Shown: positions 24,996 to 32,554 of the stretch, piece by piece
Layout: every line of letters starts with the position of its first letter
Numbering within the stretch: the first letter of the stretch is position 1
Assembly: GCA_021780375.1 (NCBI GenBank)
Contig: JAJXYT010000044.1
Span: 1 to 40,743 of the forward strand
Reading direction: 5' to 3'
DNA: 40,743 nucleotides
Origin: a bacterium
Lineage (GTDB): Bacteria; Verrucomicrobiota; Verrucomicrobiia; Limisphaerales; UBA11358
The notes under the pieces: generated by a model
Database searches by the model: none
The model's input: only the letters and a program-made list of their open reading frames with translations
What the model was told of the DNA's origin: nothing
Program-made: the position numbers and the translations under genes

Positions 24996-25234
24996 CGGAC
25001 ACCCCCTACACCAAAACAAGCTTCCAAGCTGGACTCAATAACGTCACGCTTGAAAAGCACGCTGGCGCGTTTGCCTTTGCCGATTTTTATGTATGGGATA
25101 ATCCCTCTCGCCATCCATCTCTCGACCGTTTTGGGGGTTTTGCGAAGCAGCGCCGCCACCTCCGCCTTCACCATGTACCCGGCCTTGTTAGGGTCCAAGT
25201 TTGTTGCCTTTGTGTATTTAGTTGTCGTATTCAT
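24992..25234 (-). CDS. Excisionase-like HTH protein
   Basis: 80 aa, first gene of the leftward operon. GYMVKAEVAALLRKTPKTVERW followed by MARGIIPYIKIGKG is the MerR-type winged HTH seen in excisionases and small DNA-binding proteins (HTH_17 class). The basic KGKRASVLFKRDVIES continues the wing. Location beside a divergent control region and coupling to the following gene suit an excisionase (directionality factor) or early regulator; the sequence cannot separate these. The paired TTCCTGACA sites at the element ends are possible targets. Confidence 0.75.
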   Translation of the reverse strand: MNTTTKYTKATNLDPNKAGYMVKAEVAALLRKTPKTVERWMARGIIPYIKIGKGKRASVLFKRDVIESSLEACFGVGGVR

Positions 25235-25342
25235 GCGCTATAACACCGGGAACATTCAGTTGCGCACAAAGTTCACATCAGAAAAATCCAGCAGAAATGC
25301 GGCTTTCATTGCACTGGGGGTGTTCAGTGAAATAAAGAGTAA

Positions 25343-25371
25343 TTGACTATTGGATGAAATGTCCGTATTAA
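25343..25371 (+). promoter_or_regulatory. Promoter of the rightward control gene, nearly leaderless
   Basis: TTGACT (25343-25348), a 17-nt spacer, then TATTAA (25366-25371). Transcription would begin around 25378, about four bases before the ATG at 25382, and no Shine-Dalgarno is present. A 5-bp inverted repeat CACTG/CAGTG (25312-25316 and 25325-25329) lies upstream. Near-leaderless mRNA is known for lambda cI, so this fits a repressor-type gene. Confidence 0.5.
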
Positions 25372-25381
25372 TGTCAGCACT

Positions 25382-25861
25382 ATGAAGGGAACAAGAAAAC
25401 ACAGAGGCGAGAGTGCTTGGATGATCGCTCAGATGACGGGATATTCTGAAAGGGAAATTGCCCGAAAGGCTCCGACAATCCCAGGATCGCGAAGAATGCA
25501 AGGACACGGGCCGGGGAGCGGTTGGCGTTTTGCGGATTCGCCCGCGTTGTCTCACTGGATAAAAGAAAACACGTTGTGTGACACGGCTCGCAATACCGGC
25601 CCCGGAAGGAAAGGCGAGCACGCCAAAATATCGCTCGTGCCGAAATTGGCGAGAAGCACGCACCTTGCCCATTACGGAAAAAGTTGGGACGAAATTACAA
25701 CCTCGCTGACGATTTTAGGAAAGTACCTTCCCAAGAAAATTCGGAAGATGATGAGTTTGCGCGGATGCACTGAAGAACAAATTAAGTCTTTGCGCATGGC
25801 ATTGGAGCCGATTTGGAACCTAAGAAATGACGTTGCCGTAAAGTTGGGAAGCTTTACATGA
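25382..25861 (+). CDS. Unknown control-region protein, candidate repressor
   Basis: 159 aa, divergent from the HTH operon across a 147-nt spacer. The N-terminal segment (AWMIAQMTGYSEREIARKAPT) could form a helix-turn-helix, with GYSEREIARKA as a recognition-like helix. A Gly-rich middle (GHGPGSGWRF) and a helical C-terminus (IRKMMSLRGCTEEQIKSLRM) follow. It fits no family I know. The promoter geometry and divergent layout point to a repressor or antirepressor; that is inference. Its TGA overlaps the ATG of a small ORF. Confidence 0.6.
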   Translation: MKGTRKHRGESAWMIAQMTGYSEREIARKAPTIPGSRRMQGHGPGSGWRFADSPALSHWIKENTLCDTARNTGPGRKGEHAKISLVPKLARSTHLAHYGKSWDEITTSLTILGKYLPKKIRKMMSLRGCTEEQIKSLRMALEPIWNLRNDVAVKLGSFT

Positions 25862-25977
25862 TTGCGCAACTGATGGACGCTGCCGAAACGACAAAGGAAA
25901 TTCAAAGTGTTACCACGGTAACGCTTTCAAACGAACGCCAAGCCCGCGATCTGGTGATTTTTCCTGACAATTCCTGA
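25858..25977 (+). CDS. 39-residue ORF overlapping the right arm sites
   Basis: Starts at ATG 25858 in an ATGA overlap with the preceding gene and ends at TGA 25975-25977 inside the second TTCCTGACA motif. The peptide (MIAQLMDAAETTKEIQSV start) is acidic at first and lacks a known motif. A palindrome GTTACC-AC-GGTAAC at 25909-25922 lies within it and may be a binding site. Real translation is likely but unproven. Confidence 0.4.
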   Translation: MIAQLMDAAETTKEIQSVTTVTLSNERQARDLVIFPDNS

Positions 25978-25980
25978 CAA
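25960..25980 (+). repeat. Right arm sites, two copies of TTCCTGACAA
   Basis: TTCCTGACAA at 25961-25970 and 25971-25980, head to tail, 10 bp apart (one helix turn). They match the left pair at 16019-16040 in sequence and direction and lie 119 nt inside attR. Confidence 0.6.
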
Positions 25981-26098
25981 ATAAATGCTCCATTTTGTCC
26001 TAATGAGTGATTTGCTCATAATCACAGAAAAGCGGTTATTCCCCTTTGTTTACGGTGCTAAAACCCTTTTTTAACGACACAACGAGACACGCTTCAAG

Positions 26099-26125
26099 CG
26101 GGTTCGATTCCCGGTAGGGTCGCCA
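26099..26125 (+). other. Right attachment site (attR), tRNA-Glu 3' fragment
   Basis: An exact 27-nt copy of the tRNA-Glu 3' end including CCA, without the rest of the tRNA. The chromosome resumes after it; the next gene ends 80 nt to the right. The 120 nt before it are AT-rich and contain a GTGATT/AATCAC inverted repeat (26007-26025). Confidence 0.9.
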
Positions 26126-26204
26126 CTTCAAAACATCACTACACGCGCACCGGCGATCGCCAGACTGATCGGAATGCTGGTTCTTTGCCGGTTCAACGGC
26201 ATCG

Positions 26205-29200
26205 TCACTCCGTCGCGCTGACGCGGAAGAAATCCGCCGGGTCCGAACCGATCGGCAGGACGAGTTGCATCAGGCCGTTGGTGCCGGGCAGCGGGCTGCC
26301 CAGCGGCTGCCAGTCCACGAGATTGGTGGACCAGAGCAGTTGATACGTCACGCCGGGGAGGCCGGCCCAATTCACCAAAAAGTTGGTCCCGCTCACGCCG
26401 GCGGCCAGGCCCGGCGCGATCGTCGTCACCAGCAAATAATTCTGGTTGGTCAGCGGGGCGGTCACGCTGGTGTAGGCGATGGCGCCGGGCGCAAACATGG
26501 AACTGCCCAGGCTCGGCGTCACCGTGCCGCTCCAGCCCGGCGGCACGCCCAGCGCGTATTGGCCGTTGGTGTCGGTCGTCACGCCGGTCAACCCGCCGGA
26601 CGGTTGCAGCCGCACGCCAGCCACCGGCGCGCCGTTGGTGTCGGTGACCGCGCCGGAAATCGCCGGCAGCGACACCGTGAACGTGCCGGCGTACCCCGTC
26701 GCCAGCGGCAAGCCGAAGAGGTTCGTAATGGCCGTCGCCGCCTGAATGGAATAATTACCCAACAGATTTTGAGCCGGAAAACTCACCCGCACCGTGGTCG
26801 GGCCGGTCGCCGCCGCGGTTAAATTCGACGCGGCCAGAACGCCCGCCGGCGTGACCAGCGTGAAGTTCGAGGCCGAAACGGACTCCGGCTCGACCGCGTC
26901 ACTGAAGCCCAGGTCCACGTAGCTTACCGCGTTGATCACCAGGCCGGTTGGCGATTGCGACACAATCTGGAAATCGGGAAACGTTCCCGAAAGGAGAACG
27001 GTTCCCCCCTGGCCGGGCGACCAGCCGCCGCCGCCCCGCACGCTCGTCGCGCCGGTAAAATTGTTCGTGGGCGTGTAAATCGCGAGGCGTCCGCCGCCGC
27101 CCCCGCCGCCGCCCAGCGGCACGCCGGCGCCGCCCAGCGCCGAAATATTCCCCGCACCCGAAAGCGAACCGGCGCTGATCCATACGCTGCCGCCGGCGCC
27201 GCCGCCCGAATCGTCCTGCAAACCGGCGTTGCCGTTCGCGCTGACGATGCCATTCACGCTCAACACGCCGGCCACGCTCAAGTGCAGCGCGCCGCCGCCG
27301 TCGGAGCCGCCGGTGGCCGTGGCCGCGCCGTTGCCGCCGCCACTGCCGAAATCCACCGGCTCCGTGGCCGAGCCGTAGCTCGCGCCGCCGGGGGCGCCGG
27401 AGGACGACGCGCCGCCCGCGCCGCCATAGCCGCCGCCGGAGCCTTTGCTGGAAACAGCGCTGCCGGCGCCGGGACCGTTGCTCTGCGCGTAGCCGAGATG
27501 GTCCACGTTCAAGCTGCCGGCCAGGTTCGCGTTGTTCAGGACGGCGAGAAAGAGATTGGATTGCGCGGCGGGCACCGTCAGTGTGCTACCAGCGGCAACG
27601 GTCAAATTGCTCAACAACGGCAGCGGCGTGAGTGGAACGACCACGGCCCCGCCGGAAATGTCCAAATCCAGCGGCACCGCGGGCGGGGAAAAGGCGCTGG
27701 ATAGCGGCGTGTTGGTGCCGGCGAGCCCGCCGTTGTCCACGAGCAACGTTTGGACGTTGGAAACGCTGGTGAAAATCGTGCCCGAGCCGCCAGGCCAATT
27801 GCCATTGCCGCCGTTGGCTGCGAGCTGGCCGGTGAAATTGAAATTATTATTCGGGCAGATTAGGGCTAGGCGTCCGCCGCCGCCGCCGCCCGCCGCGCCC
27901 GCCGCCGAGCCGCCGCAGGCGGAAATGACGCCGCTGCCGGCAAGGGTGGAGTGAGCAATCAGAAAGAGCGTACCGCCCGAGCCGCCGCCAGCGTTGTAAG
28001 CGCCGCTGGAGCCGTTGGCCGAAATCCTCCCGTCCACGATGATCGTGTTGGCGATCAACTGCAAAGCCCCGCCGCCGTTGCCGCCATAAGCGTAAGGCGA
28101 ACTCGGATAATTCGCACCGCCGCTGCCCGCCATCGTCGGCACGTAAATCGAATCGTAAGCGTCACCGCCCGTCGGGAGGTTGCCGCCGCCGTAGCCGCCG
28201 TGCCCACCGCCGCCGCGCAACGCAGGACCGGCATAACCGGAGCCAGGACCGGATTGCGGGCCGTAGCCGCCGCCGTCCAACGAAATGGCGCCACCGGCTT
28301 CGATGGTGACGGTGTTGGCATTGACGGTGCGCGTCCCGCCCGAGGCCGGGGCCGTCAGCGTGCCGTTGGTGCGGACGAGGAGATTGATCGGCGCCCACGC
28401 GCCGGAAACCGGCAGCAACCCGATGGCGCCGTTTTGAATCGTGACGTTCAGGTTGAGGAAATCAAAACTGGTGTTGGTGCCGGCGTGGCCGCCGTTGTCC
28501 AGCAGCAGCAACGGGTAGTTGGGGTAGCCGGCCGGATTGGTCTGATAATAAATCGTGCCCGCGCCGCCAAATTGCCAGCCGCCGCCGCCGCAGGCTGAAA
28601 TGACCCCGGTAAACGAGTTGGTCAGCGGCGGATAACCGGGATTGTTGAGCGTATAAATGGCGATGCGTCCGCCGCCGCCGCCGCCGCCGATCCCGTTCGC
28701 GCCGCTGCCGCCATTGGCCGTGATGCTGCCGGCGCCGCCGAACGCGCCGGTCTTGCTGAGGGAGAGGTAAACGCTCCCGCCCGAACCCCCCCCGCCGCCG
28801 GAGCCGGAGCCGGAGCCGCCGTTGGCGGAAATGATGCCATCCAATTGCAGCACGCCGCCGACTTGCAGGCGGACATAACCGCCGCCCGCGCCGCCGATGG
28901 AGTAAGGCGAATAGCCGCCGCCGCCGCTGCCGACGGTGTTCGGCGATGCGGTGGAGTCATAGGTGAGTCCGCCGGCGACCAGATTCGAAAAGCCGAACCC
29001 CCCGTAACCGCCGTGGCCCGCGCCGCTGCAGGGAAACCACGGTGAATTGCCATAGCCACGACCGATTCCGGGGTTCTGCGTGCTGCCGGTGGCATCGGCG
29101 AGAATCCCGCCGCCGGCTTGAATCGTAGTGTTTCCGTTAACCGTTAAGTTGACCGTGCCCTGAATATTGTTTCCAGGGACCAGCCAGGCATTGGAGGTGA

Positions 29201-32018
29201 CGAGGAGACTCGCAACGGTTTGCTGTGACAAGGACGCGGCGGCGCCGTTGCGGACCACCAGACTTGTTGCGGAATAAAGCGAGGTGGAAATTGACGTGTT
29301 CGTCCCGCGATGCCCGGCGTTGTCCACGATGAGCAACGGCTGGAGGGCATTGGTCCGGATGTAAATCGTTCCCGCGCCGCCGTAGTTTGCGCCACCGCCG
29401 CCGGACGCTGAAAACGTTCCGGCGAACGAATTCGACTGGTTGACACTCACGGCAATCATGCCCCCGCCGCCCCCGCCGCCGCTGCCATCCACGCCGTTCC
29501 CGCCATTGGCGGCAATGACGCCGGAGCCGAGCAGGCTGCTGACGGTCAAATTCAGGCTGCCGCCGGAGCCGCCGCCGCCGCCAAGGCCCGAACCGTTGCC
29601 GCCGTTGGCCGAAAGCAGACCGTCCACCTGCAACGCGCCGGAAATATTCATTTGGATCGCGCCGCCGCCGCTGCCACCGAAGGAGTAGGGCGTGTATCCG
29701 CCGCCGCCACTGCCGGCGGTGTTGGGCGCGATGATCGTGTCGTAAGTGGTGCCGCCGCCGATATTGGTGCCCGACCAGGCGGCGCCGTAACCGCCATGAC
29801 CGCCGCCGCCGCCCGGATAATTCGGCTGATAATAATAGTAGCTGCCATGGCCCGGACCGTTGTTGGCGGTGTAACCGCCACCGTCGGCGATGAGGCCGCC
29901 GCCGGGCTGAATCGTGGCGTTGCCCGAAACTGTCAGGTTGCAGGTCGGCGACAGGTTGGCGTTGCTGGCGATGAGCCAGGCGTTTGAACCCACCAGCAGG
30001 CTGCCGAATGACAGAGTTGAATTGGCCAGGCCAACCGCGCGGTTCTGCACAATTAAGTTTGCTCCCTGGGCGGCTTGCAGCGGCGTGATGGCGCCGGCCC
30101 GGCCGGCGTTGTCCAGCAGCAATTCCGGCGCGGCGCCGCCGGCTTGCAGATAAACGGTTCCCGCCCCGCCCCAATTCGCGCCGCCGCCGCCCGCCGTGGC
30201 GAGGTTGCCGGTGAACAGGTTTGTTCCGGCAACAATCGCGATGCGCCCGCCGCCGCCCCCGCCGCCGAACGAACCGGCGCCGTTGCCGCCGTTGGCCGTG
30301 ACGGAGCCGGCACCGGCGAGCGCCGCGGCATTGATGTCAATGCTGCCGCCGGAACCGCCGCCGCCGGCAATCCCGGCGCCGTTGAGGCCATTGGCGGTGA
30401 TGCTTCCGTCCACCTGCAAATTGCCGGCCACGGTGAGTTGCAGCGCGCCGCCGCCCGCGCCGCCAATCGAAGTGGAACTGTTTCCGCCGCCGCTGCCCGG
30501 ACTCGTTGGCGCCGTCTGTGAGTCGTAAGTGGAACCGCCGGTGGCGTTGGTGACCGACGCGGCGGCGCCGTAACCGCCGTGTCCGCCGCCGCCGCCAAAA
30601 TAATAATTGCCGTTGAAATAAATATGGCCGGCGCCGGAGCCGCTGCCGGCGGCATAACCCAGGCCGTCCAGCATCAGCGCGCCGCCAGCTTGAATCGTCA
30701 GATTGCCGGCTACCGAGAGTGTCAGGGCGCCTTGCGTCGGAGCCGTCAAAACACTGTTGGCGCCCACGGTCAGGTTGCTGGAATTAAACAGGTTGACCGC
30801 CGCGACGACGGCGTTGCCGCGAACGACCACGTCCGCCAGCGTCGGCAGCGAGATGGTGGAATCGGCGCCGGCGCGTCCGCCGTTGTCCACCAGCAACAAA
30901 CCATTTTGGCCGGTAATTTGGGTGAAAAGGGTTCCCGCGCCGCCGGTTTGAGAACCATTGCCGCCGTAAGCGGTCATCGTGCCGGAAAAATTATTCACGC
31001 CGCATTGGAGGGCAATGCGTCCGCCGCCACCACCGCCGCCGTGCAAGGGCGCGCCGGCGCCGCCATCGGCGGTGATGCTGCCCGAACCGCTCACGCTCGC
31101 GGCGGAAATCCAAACGCTGCCGCCCGCGCCGCCACCCGCCCGGTCGTAACTCGCGTCCGCGCCGTTGGCGGAAATGACGCCGTCAATGTCCACGTTCCCC
31201 GAGGCGGCGATCTGGATGGCGCCGCCGCCGTTGGCGCCGCTGCCGGCATAGCTCGCGCCGCCGCCGCCGCCCAAGTCAGTGGGTTGATACAGTGAGTCGT
31301 AGCACACGCCGCCGAGCGCGTTGCTGGAACTGTTGCCGCCAGTGCCGCCGTGACCGCCGCCGGAACCGTCATAGTATGTGCCGCCGGAACTGGAGCCGCT
31401 GCCCGGACCGATTCCAAGGTACTGGCTGGGAGCGCCACCGTAACCGATGCTATTGGCATTGATGCTCCCGCCGCCGGCGACCGCAACGTCGCCGGTCACG
31501 GTCAGGTTCAATCCGGCGGGCGTAACGTAGTTCCAACCGTAGCTCACCAGCACGGTCGCGCCGTCGGGGATTGAAGAAGTTTCGGTCCGCGCAATTTGTA
31601 TCGTGCCGTCCGGCAAATCGGTTTCCACATAGTCCACGCCGTTGGAATAAGTGATGGTTTGACCGGCATCCTTCACCGTCACCGGGCCGTAGGCATTCGT
31701 GTGCAACAAGGTCACCGGATTGGTGCCCGTCAGCCCTTGCGGCTCGTTGTCGGCGAATTCAAGCCAGGTGCTCAGACCATTGGGTGAAAACCGGTGCGTC
31801 AGCGTGCCGCCCGGCGCCACCCGCAGGCTGGCAAAGGTGTGCGCGCCGTCCACGGTCACGGTGCAGTTGCTGATGACGATGTTCGCGCCGTCGTAGTTGG
31901 TGTCGAGCGGCCCGATGGCGGTGCTGGTGGTGAAGACCACGGCGGGCGTTTTTGGGGCGAAAGCGGCGAAGAGTAATCCCGCCAAGGCCAACCGCAGTAT
32001 GGACACCGGGTTTTTCAC
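26205..32018 (-). CDS. Giant secreted glycine-rich repeat protein (1937 aa)
   Basis: An exported surface or extracellular protein. GTG start at 32018; signal peptide at 1-27 (VSILRLALAGLLFAAFAPKT). Residues about 180-1680 are six imperfect repeats of roughly 250 aa. Each runs through Gly-rich GGGGHGGYGAA, a TYDS block, GSGGG, a beta strand like GGALQLTVAGNLQVDG, SANG, GGGSGGS, GGGGGGRIAI and a closing LLLVDNGGxAGT. Such alternation of short strands and Gly runs suggests a beta-helix or solenoid. Near the C-terminus are an Ig-like segment (DLGFSDAVEPESV), a carboxypeptidase-regulatory-like domain (ISGAVTDTNGAPVAGVRL) and a tail (GVTYQLLWSTNLVDWQPLG) that recurs in verrucomicrobial secreted proteins. 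Likely adhesin or matrix protein; ligand unknown. Confidence 0.85.
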   Translation of the reverse strand: MKNPVSILRLALAGLLFAAFAPKTPAVVFTTSTAIGPLDTNYDGANIVISNCTVTVDGAHTFASLRVAPGGTLTHRFSPNGLSTWLEFADNEPQGLTGTNPVTLLHTNAYGPVTVKDAGQTITYSNGVDYVETDLPDGTIQIARTETSSIPDGATVLVSYGWNYVTPAGLNLTVTGDVAVAGGGSINANSIGYGGAPSQYLGIGPGSGSSSGGTYYDGSGGGHGGTGGNSSSNALGGVCYDSLYQPTDLGGGGGASYAGSGANGGGAIQIAASGNVDIDGVISANGADASYDRAGGGAGGSVWISAASVSGSGSITADGGAGAPLHGGGGGGGRIALQCGVNNFSGTMTAYGGNGSQTGGAGTLFTQITGQNGLLLVDNGGRAGADSTISLPTLADVVVRGNAVVAAVNLFNSSNLTVGANSVLTAPTQGALTLSVAGNLTIQAGGALMLDGLGYAAGSGSGAGHIYFNGNYYFGGGGGHGGYGAAASVTNATGGSTYDSQTAPTSPGSGGGNSSTSIGGAGGGALQLTVAGNLQVDGSITANGLNGAGIAGGGGSGGSIDINAAALAGAGSVTANGGNGAGSFGGGGGGGRIAIVAGTNLFTGNLATAGGGGANWGGAGTVYLQAGGAAPELLLDNAGRAGAITPLQAAQGANLIVQNRAVGLANSTLSFGSLLVGSNAWLIASNANLSPTCNLTVSGNATIQPGGGLIADGGGYTANNGPGHGSYYYYQPNYPGGGGGHGGYGAAWSGTNIGGGTTYDTIIAPNTAGSGGGGYTPYSFGGSGGGAIQMNISGALQVDGLLSANGGNGSGLGGGGGSGGSLNLTVSSLLGSGVIAANGGNGVDGSGGGGGGGMIAVSVNQSNSFAGTFSASGGGGANYGGAGTIYIRTNALQPLLIVDNAGHRGTNTSISTSLYSATSLVVRNGAAASLSQQTVASLLVTSNAWLVPGNNIQGTVNLTVNGNTTIQAGGGILADATGSTQNPGIGRGYGNSPWFPCSGAGHGGYGGFGFSNLVAGGLTYDSTASPNTVGSGGGGYSPYSIGGAGGGYVRLQVGGVLQLDGIISANGGSGSGSGGGGGSGGSVYLSLSKTGAFGGAGSITANGGSGANGIGGGGGGGRIAIYTLNNPGYPPLTNSFTGVISACGGGGWQFGGAGTIYYQTNPAGYPNYPLLLLDNGGHAGTNTSFDFLNLNVTIQNGAIGLLPVSGAWAPINLLVRTNGTLTAPASGGTRTVNANTVTIEAGGAISLDGGGYGPQSGPGSGYAGPALRGGGGHGGYGGGNLPTGGDAYDSIYVPTMAGSGGANYPSSPYAYGGNGGGALQLIANTIIVDGRISANGSSGAYNAGGGSGGTLFLIAHSTLAGSGVISACGGSAAGAAGGGGGGRLALICPNNNFNFTGQLAANGGNGNWPGGSGTIFTSVSNVQTLLVDNGGLAGTNTPLSSAFSPPAVPLDLDISGGAVVVPLTPLPLLSNLTVAAGSTLTVPAAQSNLFLAVLNNANLAGSLNVDHLGYAQSNGPGAGSAVSSKGSGGGYGGAGGASSSGAPGGASYGSATEPVDFGSGGGNGAATATGGSDGGGALHLSVAGVLSVNGIVSANGNAGLQDDSGGGAGGSVWISAGSLSGAGNISALGGAGVPLGGGGGGGGRLAIYTPTNNFTGATSVRGGGGWSPGQGGTVLLSGTFPDFQIVSQSPTGLVINAVSYVDLGFSDAVEPESVSASNFTLVTPAGVLAASNLTAAATGPTTVRVSFPAQNLLGNYSIQAATAITNLFGLPLATGYAGTFTVSLPAISGAVTDTNGAPVAGVRLQPSGGLTGVTTDTNGQYALGVPPGWSGTVTPSLGSSMFAPGAIAYTSVTAPLTNQNYLLVTTIAPGLAAGVSGTNFLVNWAGLPGVTYQLLWSTNLVDWQPLGSPLPGTNGLMQLVLPIGSDPADFFRVSATE
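26985..31480 (-). repeat. Six coding repeats of about 750-820 nt
   Basis: The repeat ends (encoding LLxVDNxGxxGT) fall near 27,735, 28,495, 29,315, 30,110 and 30,885, giving a period of 760-820 nt; the sixth unit ends near 26,990. Units are diverged at DNA level but share GCCGCC-rich Gly-codon tracts. These create long open frames on the other strand. Confidence 0.7.
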
Positions 32019-32135
32019 GGCTGAACAAGATTTGGGGCACCAGTTCTTTTGAGCTGACTAACCCATTCAAGCCCGGTCTTAAGGGTTTGTCAACTCCAGG
32101 ATAAGGCTCTGCATGACGCGAGCGCCCCTTCGGGT

Positions 32136-32554
32136 TTATTGGATTTGCACCCGATAAAGACGAGTGGGGTTGATTGCCGGTTCATCCACGGACTTGACGG
32201 TATTGTCACCCGCCACCGGACCGCCCAGCGGAACCCCATTGGAGTCCGCCAGAGCGTCAATAGACCGGACTTGATAATTGAATCCGGATTGAGTCGGGAA
32301 TGAGATAACAATGTTGCTGGCGGTTTGAGTTGTGTTGAGGGCGAAGACCGGAACGAGCATCAGGAAGTTCGCGTTGCAATCCGCCGTGGCGGTGGCAGGT
32401 CGGTTGAGCCGCAAAGTATTTGTGGAACCATTGAACGACACCGTCACGAGGTTTCCGGCGCCATCGAGCAAGGAAACGGAATGGTAGCTTTCCCAAGCGA
32501 TACTTGCCATGGAGAATGTGCCAAGCAAGGTCGTCGTTTGATTGGTGGTACCCC
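32136..32554 (-). pseudogene. Shifted C-terminal end of the family 8 polysaccharide lyase
   Basis: The frame ending at 32136 continues the lyase after a one-base slip in a six-G run (C6 at 32551-32556 on the plus strand). Read with five Gs, VTGGGG runs on into TTNQTTTLLGTFSMASIAWE, then SYHSVSLLDGAGNLVTVSFNG and the tail NIVISFPTQSGFNYQVRSID and INPTRLYRVQIQ. The tail is the C-terminal domain expected for a secreted verrucomicrobial enzyme. In the deposited frame it is replaced by about 100 unrelated residues. Confidence 0.7.

Larger units (their letters stand above)
15960..26125. mobile_element. Integrated element of about 10.1 kb in tRNA-Glu (reduced prophage or phage satellite)
   Basis: Bounded by a perfect 27-bp direct repeat of the tRNA-Glu 3' end (15960-15986 and 26099-26125); repeat start to repeat start is 10,139 bp. 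The integrase begins 63 nt from the left copy, and paired TTCCTGACA motifs lie inside both ends. Rightward genes are int, a small ORF and a ligase-like protein on the left, and a control gene plus a 39-codon ORF on the right. A leftward operon from 25234 to 18570 carries an HTH protein, a DUF1376 protein, an S49 protease and phage-structural-like unknowns. Terminase, portal and lysis genes are not seen. Boundaries are seen directly; phage origin follows from DUF1376, the S49 protease and gene order; satellite status is an inference. Confidence 0.88.

Noticed and set aside
25256..25672. A 138-codon minus-strand frame across the control region
   Set aside because: It runs through the divergent promoter spacer and opposite the better-supported 159-aa gene.
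26985..31480. GCCGCC-rich periodic DNA as a CRISPR array or many antisense genes
   Set aside because: Period is about 800 nt and repeats are coding Gly tracts; the antisense Ala/Arg-rich frames are shadows.
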